From Siderastrea siderea (Eukaryota > Cnidaria > Anthozoa > Scleractinia > Rhizangiidae), in NCBI GenBank assembly GCA_964030785.1, contig OZ034975.1, positions 15,014,142 to 15,078,141 on the forward strand: DNA of 64,000 nucleotides. Reading direction: 5' to 3'. The position numbers were made by a program, and so were the translations under genes. Shown here in pieces: positions 29,979 to 38,243 of the stretch (position 1 is the stretch's first letter; every line of letters starts with the position of its first letter). The notes below the pieces were generated by a model. That model saw only the letters and a list, made by a program, of their open reading frames with translations, searched no databases and had not been told where the DNA came from.

Positions 29979-30388
29979 TTTTTTCCTAGTAGTAACCCGT
30001 TGCCCTTTTTTTTGTTGTTCTTTTTTTTTGGTTTGACTCCCATCCCGACAGTATTATCCCATATTCCAAAAAATGGAGGGCTCCTGTAATCCATTGGAAG
30101 GCTCATGTAATTCATCGGAAGAACCAATCCTCCATCTTTTGTTGATAATGCGGAGCTTTGTTCCATTTTTGGTGTTTGGGACTTTTGTATTTTTGGTACA
30201 TGAACATTAGCTGCTCGTCTTAACCTTTTTTTATCAACCTGCAATCCACTTCCTGTCAGAGCATTAATCAACAGAGGTACTCCAATCGATGCAAGCAATG
30301 TACCGAGAAATCCACCAGACTGTGTTTTTGTCGGCTTGATGATGAGTTTACCTCCAGTGTGAAGAGCTGATACTATTTGTTCTTTCTG
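29936..30388 (-). CDS. Minor core protein, second part (element B)
   Basis: Open frame of about 150 codons with no ATG near its beginning. It holds the GGFLG...SIGVPLL hydrophobic stretch, the PPFFGIWD motif and a Lys/Asn-rich end, matching the C-terminal half of the element A protein at 6656-7360. It is in the -1 frame relative to 30373-30846. Either the gene has a 1-base deletion in an A-run or it is expressed by frameshifting. Confidence 0.65.
   Translation of the reverse strand, partial: QKEQIVSALHTGGKLIIKPTKTQSGGFLGTLLASIGVPLLINALTGSGLQVDKKRLRRAANVHVPKIQKSQTPKMEQSSALSTKDGGLVLPMNYMSLPMDYRSPPFFGIWDNTVGMGVKPKKKNNKKKGNGLLLGKNSPFNGIPLLGALL
29978..29984 (-). promoter_or_regulatory. Candidate -1 frameshift site, minor core to protease
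   Basis: On the minus strand, codons GGA AAA AAC AGT give A_AAA_AAC in the zero frame, 14 codons before the minor core stop (29936-29938). The protease frame is exactly -1. Element A has the same heptamer at the same gene junction. Confidence 0.55.
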
Positions 30389-30846
30389 TTTTTTGTGAGA
30401 AGATCCTTATGCTTAATCAGTTGATCGATTTTATTTTGCGGAATCAAAAAACCACCTGTTTGACCCTTTCCAAATATCTTATCAACACCCAATGATGCTA
30501 AACCAGATAGAGCACCAGTAGCCAAGGCCGGCAAAGCTTTCGAAGCAGCAGTAGTTACATAAGGAAGTGCCTTTGCACCAAGTGTCATCAATGAACCCCA
30601 AAGAGAACCTCCCACCTGTACGAGATGTCTGATCTGGGTTTTACTGATTTTCAAATCAACTCCGGTTCCATTTTTCATGGCTTTTTGTATACGTTTCAAC
30701 TGTGTTCTGGTAAGCATCAGTTCATCGTTTCCAGACAAATCACTTTTTGTCAATCGTATCGTTATCGCTGATTTATTTGACAAAGCTTTTGCCAATTTTT
30801 CTTTCTGTCCAGCAGATAATTTTACTCCATATTTAACATATGACAT
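30373..30846 (-). CDS. Minor core protein, first part (element B)
   Basis: 157 residues. The N-terminal half (KLSAGQKEKLAKAL, ELMLTRTQLKRIQKA) matches the element A protein, followed by an Ala/Gly-rich hydrophobic helix (about residues 90-120), a possible membrane-active segment. ATG follows a TCTAACATATATCATATACAAGAT late-type region. It sits next to the major capsid gene. No enzyme motif is seen. Confidence 0.7.
   Translation of the reverse strand: MSYVKYGVKLSAGQKEKLAKALSNKSAITIRLTKSDLSGNDELMLTRTQLKRIQKAMKNGTGVDLKISKTQIRHLVQVGGSLWGSLMTLGAKALPYVTTAASKALPALATGALSGLASLGVDKIFGKGQTGGFLIPQNKIDQLIKHKDLLTKNRKNK
30388..30394 (-). promoter_or_regulatory. A_AAA_AAC heptamer at the minor core frame break
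   Basis: On the minus strand, codons ACA AAA AAC AGA contain the heptamer in the zero frame, five codons before the stop at 30373. The second part is exactly -1. The element A gene is unbroken here, so a simple A-run deletion is as likely as programmed shifting. Confidence 0.4.
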
Positions 30847-30913
30847 ATCTTGTATATGATATATGTTAGATTAAAATAGTTATTTCCAGATTGAATTTAT
30901 TAAATTATTCCAT

Positions 30914-32194
30914 TTATCGGAAAAGCAGCTTACCGTTCTGTTGAACCAGTTCAGCTTCCTGTTCATACAAAGTCAGTGCATAAACACTGTAAGCTGTGGC
31001 TGTTGTTCCTGAAAGCTCATAACGGAAAGTTAGTTTTGTAGTACCGTCTCTGAGGTCTGCTTTCTGTTTCGTCAAATCGAAATACAGAAATGGAAACAGT
31101 GTTTGGAAATTCACTATGTTGATGAGTGATCCCTCACTGAATTCATTGTTCTTGTGAACGTATTTCAGAACATCTCTGTATACCCGACTCAGGTCTGTTG
31201 CTGGTGTGTAATGAACATCTGGATATTCTGTTCCATTTCCAACTTCAAGATGACAATTCTGAAGGGTTCTAGGATCTGTACTGACTGAGAAGGTGTTATA
31301 AAGAAATGGGTTGCTTGTCTGGCTATCAACATCTGCATCGTTGATTATGAAAACGAATACATGTCTTGGTTTTGAAATACCACTACTAATCTTGAAATGA
31401 CCAGCTCGCTGTGTTGATGAATTACTTCTCTCAATGTTTTCACGGAGGTATGTCCATTTATACGGTTTCAGAAATTTGCTCATATATATGCTTTGTCCTT
31501 CACTGTTAAATGTGATTCGTGGTACGATCAGTTCCAGCTTAGTCAACACGACTCTACAATTATCTGCTGCCTGCCAGATCAAATTAGCATCTGATTCAAA
31601 TTCAATGTTCATTTCCAATCGACCTGATGGCAGTAGATTCATTTCAAGAGCTTCGAAAAAACTATATCTATTGAGAGGCAATTCTCTCGTGACAACACTT
31701 GACGTGCCCAGAAGCAGTTTCCTTTCAGCAAATCCTTTGTTATAAGCAGCTTGAGCTGGACGTTCTTCAGCTGCCCTATGGGTATCCAGATGAAAGAACT
31801 CGTTAGTTGCAGTAGATTGTGCATAACCTGGAGAATATTCCAGAAGGGATTTGATATTGACACAGTGATTGGCGTCGTTACAATCATACACCTTTTTTCC
31901 GTTCAGTTTGATATCAAAATTCCTTATGAAACTATGAATCGAATTGACAATTCCGTTATGATCGTTACCTGCTATGTTGGTTCCATCTGCAAGTTTATTA
32001 ACTTTGAAACTGATCCCGAGACGAGCATTGTACCAGTCAAAAGGAGTTACTCCTCCTGAATTATCGGAAACAAAACGATAACCGTCTTTCTTTTGAGAAC
32101 GATTGTTTGCAACAACTGTATTCAGTGGTGTTTCAAGCTCGAAAATAACATCTTCGTATCTCTCAACATATTTTGGGTTTCTAAAAGATTCCAT
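30914..32194 (-). CDS. Major capsid protein (double jelly-roll type), element B
   Basis: 426 residues, intact. It has FDWYNA near 52-57, PLNRYSFFEAL near 173, KLELIVP near 219, RHVFVF near 277 and YFDLTKQ near 375. Element A has a 420-residue counterpart. Position and length are those of Polinton hexon-like capsid protein; the fold is from family knowledge. The ATG follows AATCTAAATATAT, a late-type motif. Confidence 0.82.
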   Translation of the reverse strand: MESFRNPKYVERYEDVIFELETPLNTVVANNRSQKKDGYRFVSDNSGGVTPFDWYNARLGISFKVNKLADGTNIAGNDHNGIVNSIHSFIRNFDIKLNGKKVYDCNDANHCVNIKSLLEYSPGYAQSTATNEFFHLDTHRAAEERPAQAAYNKGFAERKLLLGTSSVVTRELPLNRYSFFEALEMNLLPSGRLEMNIEFESDANLIWQAADNCRVVLTKLELIVPRITFNSEGQSIYMSKFLKPYKWTYLRENIERSNSSTQRAGHFKISSGISKPRHVFVFIINDADVDSQTSNPFLYNTFSVSTDPRTLQNCHLEVGNGTEYPDVHYTPATDLSRVYRDVLKYVHKNNEFSEGSLINIVNFQTLFPFLYFDLTKQKADLRDGTTKLTFRYELSGTTATAYSVYALTLYEQEAELVQQNGKLLFR

Positions 32195-32216
32195 ATATAT
32201 TTAGATTATATAATTT

Positions 32217-32588
32217 TCACCTCTTTCTGATTTTACCTCCTGAAATAAGTCGATTAACTCTCTGAGCAATTTCGAAATCAGTCAATGGTTGATCAACTGG
32301 TTCACTGATTGTTTGTTGTTTTGGTTGTTTTTTGCTCAGTAATTGAATGATTCTATCTCCTGCTTTATTACCAAGATGCTCCCCTGTTTTTGTTGCTGCT
32401 TTTGTTGCTGCGGTGGTAGCTGCTTTTTTAGCTATTTCCTTAGCTGTTTTACCAAATAGCTTGCTTCCAACTGATTTGAAAATATCCATTAATCCTTCAC
32501 CGTGTATTTCTCCAGAATGAATATGTTTTTTTACATATCTGCCAATTTCTGGATCGTATCTTCTCTTTAATTCACTTTGGCGTGTCAT
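32217..32588 (-). CDS. Small basic alanine/lysine-rich protein, element B
   Basis: 123 residues. N-terminal RYDPEIGRYVKKHIHSG, a Gly-rich turn, then an Ala/Lys/Thr amphipathic helix (about 45-75) and a basic KIRKR end. It is the intact version of 4814-5310. It is preceded by ATCTAATATATTGATAT, identical to the sequence before the ATPase ATG. A core, scaffold or membrane role cannot be separated here. Confidence 0.65.
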   Translation of the reverse strand: MTRQSELKRRYDPEIGRYVKKHIHSGEIHGEGLMDIFKSVGSKLFGKTAKEIAKKAATTAATKAATKTGEHLGNKAGDRIIQLLSKKQPKQQTISEPVDQPLTDFEIAQRVNRLISGGKIRKR

Positions 32589-32599
32589 ATATCAATATA

Positions 32600-33364
32600 T
32601 TAGATAAAACTGGATCTCAGGATTAATGTCATGTGCCAATCGATACCATTCAAATCTATTGATCTTCCTATTGAATCTGTCAGTGTGATGCGCATTTCAG
32701 AGATCATCGTTTTTGAAACTGGACTGAATAGCGCACGTCTTGGTTCGAATGTAAATGGATAGCTTCTTGTGAGATTATCGGTTGGTATTATAGCATAAGT
32801 ATTACTGAATTTTCCATCTGTGATTGAATCCGTTACAACGTCACAATTTATGTGTATAGTGTCGATAGAATTGGTGATATTTGGTAACTTGGTGCTATAT
32901 TCTGTCTGTGTTATAATTTTTGGTTCGAATCCAATTAAATCACTGAATGTCGAATTCCGTATATCTAATTGCCAATCATTTCCGAGTTCGACAACAACGC
33001 GGTATGACGAAAGCACAAAATAAATCTTCACCCCAACCTGATTATTACTTGGCTGATCTCCGTTTTGTGTAACAACCCCAATGATATATTCAGAAATGTC
33101 GTCATAACTATACATTCCGTCAACAAAATTGATTGTTTTCCAAGTAGAACCATTGTTTTTTGTATATTTTATCTGGTTGTTACCATATTCTTCATTGATA
33201 TTATGCCATGAGTACGTCATTGTTACTCGATCTACTGCTAATTCATGACGCATCTCGGTATCCAGATGCATGATAGGGTCAAATTTGATTGTAAAATCCT
33301 CTGGACGAGATCTTCCAATCTTCTGTCGATTTCTCGAATTGATATTAATTGCTCGTTCTTGCAT
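32600..33364 (-). CDS. Penton-like minor capsid protein, element B
   Basis: 254 residues, beta-rich. Motifs shared with element A: TYSWHNI near 50, a GMYSYDDI-type box near 83, FSDLIGF near 140, DLNGIDW near 240. It directly precedes the small basic and major capsid genes. Single jelly-roll penton identity is inferred. Upstream is ATCTAATCTAAATATATAC. Confidence 0.72.
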   Translation of the reverse strand: MQERAININSRNRQKIGRSRPEDFTIKFDPIMHLDTEMRHELAVDRVTMTYSWHNINEEYGNNQIKYTKNNGSTWKTINFVDGMYSYDDISEYIIGVVTQNGDQPSNNQVGVKIYFVLSSYRVVVELGNDWQLDIRNSTFSDLIGFEPKIITQTEYSTKLPNITNSIDTIHINCDVVTDSITDGKFSNTYAIIPTDNLTRSYPFTFEPRRALFSPVSKTMISEMRITLTDSIGRSIDLNGIDWHMTLILRSSFI

Positions 33365-33394
33365 GTATATATTTAGATTAGATAAACAATGAAA

Positions 33395-34522
33395 TTACAT
33401 TTGGATGACATAACTTTTCAATAGATCGTTAAGCTGATTGTTATCTATTTTACCTATTTCATATAATTTATGTACTATATCAGACATTTCACTCTTTGCA
33501 CCGTCATTGCCAGCCAATATAGCCCCTCCCAAAAGCTCCATTCTATCGACAAGATCATTAACATCGTTGAAATAGACTACTCCAGACCCTAATTTGGAGA
33601 ATTTTTTAGAAGTTCGGTGGATAGGTATTTCACTCAGTTTATTCAATTGATTGAAAACCATCTTTGAAAGGTCACTATACTTCTTTTTGCTGTTGAATCT
33701 CTTTGTCAACAAATCAAGAGTGTCGAAATCAACCTTTTTATCAAGTACTTTCTCACCATCTTTTTTCGCCACCAGATGCAACTGTCCCATCAATTTTGGA
33801 ACATCAATCATCAGATTACCATATTGACCACCAGATGATATCTTGTACGCATTTCTTTTTGGTTGTGTATAACCCTTACCAACTGTTTTTAGACCTTCTG
33901 GAAAAATTTGTATACGTTTTCTGTATTTTTGTAACAACTTTATGTCTTTGTCTAAATCATCAATCTGGTCTTTATTTTTTTTTCGATTTTTTTTGGTAGT
34001 AGATAAATGACCCTTCTGTATACCTATTTGTTTTATTTGTTTACCAAGTTCTGCGTTGAATTCATTAATGTCCAGGAGTCCATCAATTGATTGTTTGAAT
34101 ATATGACTAGGAGGACTTAATTTATACTTCATTAATTTTAGTATTTCATCATCATCAAAACCAGTATCAAAATTAGACTGCAATCCAGGTTTCATCATTT
34201 CTGGTTCATAATCAATAGGGAGTTGGGTTGTTTCTTGTTTTTTTTCATCAGGTAATTTCTGAAACATAATAAGATCATCAAGCCCAGATGTTAATGCTTT
34301 TTGGTTTTTCTGCAACTGTTCAAGCATTTTGTCCTGTTTCTCGTCAATCTTTTGTTTGACATCCTCTTGTGCTTTAACAATCGGCTTATACACCTCAGAT
34401 AATTCCTCTTGAACATCTTGTAATCCATGTTTGAATTCTTTCAGCGTGTTTCGAACATTTCTGACTTGTTTACCAGCATTAATTTTAGCCTCAGATATTT
34501 TCTTAATTCTTTCTATGTCCAT
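33395..34522 (-). CDS. Coiled-coil virion-associated protein, element B
   Basis: 375 residues. Residues 1-95 are a heptad-rich coiled coil with many Lys/Glu/Gln. A middle acidic DDDE patch and a basic TTKKNRKKNKD patch follow, and the C-terminal half holds SSGGQYGNLMIDVP and a LLGGAILAGN box. Element A's 3019-4041 has a related C-terminus but a Pro/Asp low-complexity N-terminal half. It is divergent from the ATPase over a short shared promoter. Function unknown. Confidence 0.65.
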   Translation of the reverse strand: MDIERIKKISEAKINAGKQVRNVRNTLKEFKHGLQDVQEELSEVYKPIVKAQEDVKQKIDEKQDKMLEQLQKNQKALTSGLDDLIMFQKLPDEKKQETTQLPIDYEPEMMKPGLQSNFDTGFDDDEILKLMKYKLSPPSHIFKQSIDGLLDINEFNAELGKQIKQIGIQKGHLSTTKKNRKKNKDQIDDLDKDIKLLQKYRKRIQIFPEGLKTVGKGYTQPKRNAYKISSGGQYGNLMIDVPKLMGQLHLVAKKDGEKVLDKKVDFDTLDLLTKRFNSKKKYSDLSKMVFNQLNKLSEIPIHRTSKKFSKLGSGVVYFNDVNDLVDRMELLGGAILAGNDGAKSEMSDIVHKLYEIGKIDNNQLNDLLKSYVIQM

Positions 34523-34606
34523 AATATATATTGCTTAGATAAAACTTATCTCAACTTATCTCAACTTATCTTAACTTATCTCTCAAGTTATCTAATATAT
34601 TGATAT
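34523..34606. promoter_or_regulatory. Divergent late-type promoter with 10-bp repeats
   Basis: Between the coiled-coil gene (-) and the ATPase (+) lie four tandem copies of AACTTATCT(C/T) at about 34545-34584, then ATCTAATATATTGATAT ending at the ATPase ATG. The minus side has ATCTAAGCAATATATATT before its ATG. Confidence 0.5.
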
Positions 34607-35248
34607 ATGGAAATACCAAATTACGACCTAAACGTTGATAAAACGAACAGTTACAGACAATTGTATCAATATATGCCACATGACACATTTCGAATGTTGA
34701 TTTGTGGAGGAAGCGGAAGTGGAAAAACAAATTTGCTTTATCATATGTTAACGAAGCCATTAGTCCATTTCGATCAGATCCACCTTTATGCCAAAAACTT
34801 GGAACAAGAAAAATACCAGAATATGAGAAAGATATTCGACGAAATCAGTGATTCGGTTGGCTATGATGTTCTTGTATGTAGTAATGACAATATTGTACCA
34901 GTTAAAAACCTGGAAGATGATGCACAAAAGATAGTAATATTTGATGATTATGTATGTGACAAAAACCAGAAACCCCTTATCGATTATTTCATAAGAGGAA
35001 GGCATAAAAATTGTTCGGTTATTTATCTGAGTCAATCTTTTTATGGAACACCAAAGGATATACGGTTAAATTGCAGTCATTTCTGTGTTTACGAGTTTCC
35101 CAGCAGTAACGAGCGTAATCTAATATCGAGAGAACTTGGTGTCGACAAGGAACAATATATCAAAGCAACCAAAAAACCATATTCGTTCCTCTATGTAGAC
35201 AAACCAAAGAAGCTGATAAAGAGAAACTTTTATGGAAAGATACAATAA
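34607..35248 (+). CDS. DNA packaging ATPase (FtsK/HerA-type), element B
   Basis: 213 residues. Walker A GGSGSGKT at 34-41, Walker B KIVIFDD at 108-114, and a downstream sensor-like SVIYLSQSF near 140. This is the A32-like genome packaging ATPase of Polintons. It is complete here and C-terminally shortened in element A. Adjacent to the fibre gene, same strand, 26 bp apart. Confidence 0.92.
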   Translation: MEIPNYDLNVDKTNSYRQLYQYMPHDTFRMLICGGSGSGKTNLLYHMLTKPLVHFDQIHLYAKNLEQEKYQNMRKIFDEISDSVGYDVLVCSNDNIVPVKNLEDDAQKIVIFDDYVCDKNQKPLIDYFIRGRHKNCSVIYLSQSFYGTPKDIRLNCSHFCVYEFPSSNERNLISRELGVDKEQYIKATKKPYSFLYVDKPKKLIKRNFYGKIQ

Positions 35249-35274
35249 CAAATCATAATATAACCAATATATAT

Positions 35275-36882
35275 ATGGGAATTTTTAATGAACATAGTTC
35301 AACATCATCAAATTCAAATTTACCTGGTACTCAAGGGATTGGGTTCAAACTTAATTCCGATGGTAATTATAATTTGGAAAATAAGAAGCTGACAAATGTG
35401 AAAAATGGAGACGACGAGAAGGATGTTATGAATAAAAGACAGATAGAAGGATATGTTGAGAATAAATTACAAGCATTTAATTTGGATGATTCTAAATATG
35501 TCGCAAAATCTGGTGATACGATGACAGGGTCACTTGTTGTCCCAAAAGACAATTATCCAGTTCAAGGTGATCTCAACAAGGTTATCAGTTATGAATCACA
35601 GAGGGAAATATTCTTGTCAAAGAAGGAAGGGGGTCGAATGGAACAAACCTTAGACATGAATAATCATGAAATTTTTAATGTTAAAGACCCAACAGCTGTA
35701 GATCAGGCAGCAAACAAAAAATATGTTGACACTCAACTAGCTACTAAGTTGGACAAAGCTGATGCTAAAAAGTATGTCAATGTTGATGGAAGCAATGGCA
35801 TGACTGGTAACTTGAATTTAAATGAAAAAACAATAATCAACTTGAACACCGATGACAAAGACATAAAATCAGCAGCTAATGTCGGCTATGTCAGCAGTAA
35901 GGTACACACCGCCAAAGGTGATGTGACTGTAGGGCTGAAAACTTACTTTGACACAAAAATCAAGGAGTCTCACATCACCAGCTCAACCAATAAGAAAGAC
36001 GTTTTCAGGTATCTCATGGAAAATGCCGATGAATCTTCAAGTGAAAACAACATAATAGTTGATGGCATTGTTGACTTTTCTGGTTCCCTCCACAATGTCA
36101 ACAAAAAAGCTTATAAATTTAAAATGGGGAAAGACGCTCAAAATGAGTATTCTTCTCGCATTGGCTTTAACATGTTCAAACTTCCAGAAGGCGAGTACAC
36201 TTTGGCCATTGAATTTTTCCCTCCAAGCACAACAAATTTGTCGGTGAGTGTCGTTTCCACTTCACTAAATATTGGTCAACAATCAACTAAGCTGTTTGTT
36301 AATTACAGCAGATCGATTGTTCACTTACATAAGTGGGACATAACTCCTCCCGAATACATTTACATTGACATGCATTGTCAGGGCACTGCAAGTAGCTCCA
36401 CTCAAGGAGTTGGTTATTTGATTGTATATGGAGTCAAAGGATCACAGAGTAATGTAGACTCGGATGTGTATGATACGGCGTACGTTGTAGAAAATGGTAA
36501 AATGGTAATGCAAACAGATTTGTCTTTAAATGGGCATAAATTAAGTGGTTCAGTTCATTATATACATGGGTATTTAAATACGAAAAACGGGAACACATTT
36601 TTATTGAATGGTTGTGACAAAATAATCATTCCAAATCATAGCCACATATTAACTATAACAGTGCTCTATTTCAAGCTCAAAAGTAAATATAAGCCTATTT
36701 CTTTAAAAATAAAACACAGTGACCATTTAACTCAATCAATCACTTACACTTCAACCCAATCAACTAAATCACAGACAATAAATATCAATTTAGTACTAGC
36801 GTTTGGTCATTTGGCTGTGGAACTGGGTTCAGTTGTGAAAAATCAAGAACTCTTAATGTTGATTGAATATAGAGTGCCATAA
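35275..36882 (+). CDS. Fibre-like attachment protein, element B
   Basis: 535 residues. Shaft repeats of phage tail-fibre type ([45 protein letters not shown]) make up the first 240 residues; then a [18 protein letters not shown] trunk and a C-terminal head (from about 375: GYLIVYGVK, VYDTAYVVENGKM). The head is visibly closer to the element A head than the capsid proteins are to each other, at base level too. No collagen-like region. Role in host binding is inferred. Confidence 0.78.
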   Translation: MGIFNEHSSTSSNSNLPGTQGIGFKLNSDGNYNLENKKLTNVKNGDDEKDVMNKRQIEGYVENKLQAFNLDDSKYVAKSGDTMTGSLVVPKDNYPVQGDLNKVISYESQREIFLSKKEGGRMEQTLDMNNHEIFNVKDPTAVDQAANKKYVDTQLATKLDKADAKKYVNVDGSNGMTGNLNLNEKTIINLNTDDKDIKSAANVGYVSSKVHTAKGDVTVGLKTYFDTKIKESHITSSTNKKDVFRYLMENADESSSENNIIVDGIVDFSGSLHNVNKKAYKFKMGKDAQNEYSSRIGFNMFKLPEGEYTLAIEFFPPSTTNLSVSVVSTSLNIGQQSTKLFVNYSRSIVHLHKWDITPPEYIYIDMHCQGTASSSTQGVGYLIVYGVKGSQSNVDSDVYDTAYVVENGKMVMQTDLSLNGHKLSGSVHYIHGYLNTKNGNTFLLNGCDKIIIPNHSHILTITVLYFKLKSKYKPISLKIKHSDHLTQSITYTSTQSTKSQTININLVLAFGHLAVELGSVVKNQELLMLIEYRVP

Positions 36883-37025
36883 ACATTTTTTTCATTCATC
36901 ATATATCACAATGCGGATATCCATCTGATTGGAGTATGGAATGCTTTTTAGAATATATTATCCCAAAAGAAATAAGCGTTGAGGTTTCCGATGAAAAACA
37001 TAATGAATAATCTAAACAATATAAT

Positions 37026-37139
37026 ATGAAAATATCAACTTTAATCAACGAAATTATTGAGAATATAGAAAAAATAGTTCGAAACATCAGAAAATTATAC
37101 ATCAGTATTAAGAAATCGTTCAAAAAAGAAAAAATGTAA
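37026..37139 (+). CDS. 37-residue basic amphipathic peptide
   Basis: A short frame with an Ile/Lys-rich helix (TLINEIIENIEKIV, then KKSFKKEK). The ATG follows ATCTAAACAATATAAT, a late-type motif like those of the capsid genes, which argues for a real small gene. It sits between fibre and membrane-protein genes. Confidence 0.4.
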   Translation: MKISTLINEIIENIEKIVRNIRKLYISIKKSFKKEKM

Positions 37140-37152
37140 CCATATAATATAT

Positions 37153-37638
37153 ATGGATAGACGTAAAAGAATATTCAATTGGAACCATGTTTCAGAAAAT
37201 TTAACAGAAGATCAAATATCTGAGTTGAAAGCATTGTACAAATTCTACCATAAGCAATACTGGCTCCACAAAGAGTCATTTAAAAGCTTCAAGAAAAAGA
37301 ATATGGCATGTAACATTGGATCTGTTGTATTGATAGTAACTGGGACTGTGGCTGGTGGTGTGACGTTAAACCCCGCTGTACTTGGATCAATATCAGGCGC
37401 AGGGCTTATACTAAAAACATATTCAGAGGTCAAAAATTACAAAAGAAAGATCGAGATGTGTAAATTCGCGTACACTACGTATGAAAAGGTTTTAACTCAT
37501 TTACGATCCTTTATGAGAGGACTGGAGTATAATGAAAAAGAATTTCTTGATCATGTCAAAGTTCTTGATGAAATAATCATTGAAATGTGTCCTTTAACCG
37601 ACAAATTTGAAAAGAAATATAATAAGGTATTCATCTAA
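37153..37638 (+). CDS. Small membrane protein, element B
   Basis: 161 residues, like 90-575 of element A. Basic N-terminal half, hydrophobic Gly-rich core at about 56-88 (VVLIVTGTVAGGVTLNPAV), charged C-terminal helix. ATG after ATATAATATAT. The 3' end overlaps the convergent VLTF3-like gene by 8 bp. Function unknown. Confidence 0.7.
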   Translation: MDRRKRIFNWNHVSENLTEDQISELKALYKFYHKQYWLHKESFKSFKKKNMACNIGSVVLIVTGTVAGGVTLNPAVLGSISGAGLILKTYSEVKNYKRKIEMCKFAYTTYEKVLTHLRSFMRGLEYNEKEFLDHVKVLDEIIIEMCPLTDKFEKKYNKVFI

Positions 37639-38209
37639 TAATAGATTTTATTTTACAACCAATAAGAGACATAATACTTACCCAATATTTATCATAAGAA
37701 GCTAATGTTTTTTTCGATTTACTAATTGGAATATTTTTGTAAAGTATTCCCATCATCTTGAATATCTTTCTCATAATAAAATTAACACTAATCATTCTTT
37801 TCCTTGTACAATTAACTTCATTAATAATCTTACCTATCTCGACAAATATAGCATCAATCTTATGTTTCTGACAGTTTGATATTTCAATATTATATTTTTC
37901 TTCGATATCGAGTAATATGTTGTTGATGTGGTACTCTCGATGGTAAATAGATTTCCTCTTCAGTTTATGTCTGTTCTCATAAAAATTAACATATTCTTTC
38001 ACATAATTATATCCTTGTACTACACCACAACTTAGACATGCTAACATCCCATCGTCGTTAATAATATACTGATTATCACAGCATGAATAATATTTCACTA
38101 AACGATCTTGTGGTTTTTCATTAGAATCTTCCAATTTTTGGTCACAAAAAGGACAAACAATATCTCCTGATTCTTTCAGTTCATCATGTAATTCCTTGTT
38201 ACAATTCAT
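37631..38209 (-). CDS. VLTF3-like zinc-ribbon transcription factor
   Basis: 192 residues. Zinc ribbon with Cys19/Cys22, Cys43/44 and Cys58/Cys61 (CLSCGVVQGY), then a YHREYHINNIL box near 89-99 that resembles the Y-R-HF motif of poxvirus late transcription factor VLTF3, and a helical C-terminus. It would direct late genes, which fits the two start-motif classes. ATG follows AATAGTATAGA (early-type). A broken counterpart is at 8880-9431 in element A. TFIIB-like ribbon is the alternative. Confidence 0.6.
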   Translation of the reverse strand: MNCNKELHDELKESGDIVCPFCDQKLEDSNEKPQDRLVKYYSCCDNQYIINDDGMLACLSCGVVQGYNYVKEYVNFYENRHKLKRKSIYHREYHINNILLDIEEKYNIEISNCQKHKIDAIFVEIGKIINEVNCTRKRMISVNFIMRKIFKMMGILYKNIPISKSKKTLASYDKYWVSIMSLIGCKIKSIIR

Positions 38210-38225
38210 TCTATACTATTATATG
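38210..38225 (-). promoter_or_regulatory. Early-type start motif before VLTF3-like gene
   Basis: AATAGTATAGA directly before ATG on the minus strand; same TAGTATA core as PolB. Confidence 0.4.
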
Positions 38226-38243
38226 AGATATTTCTTTATGTAA

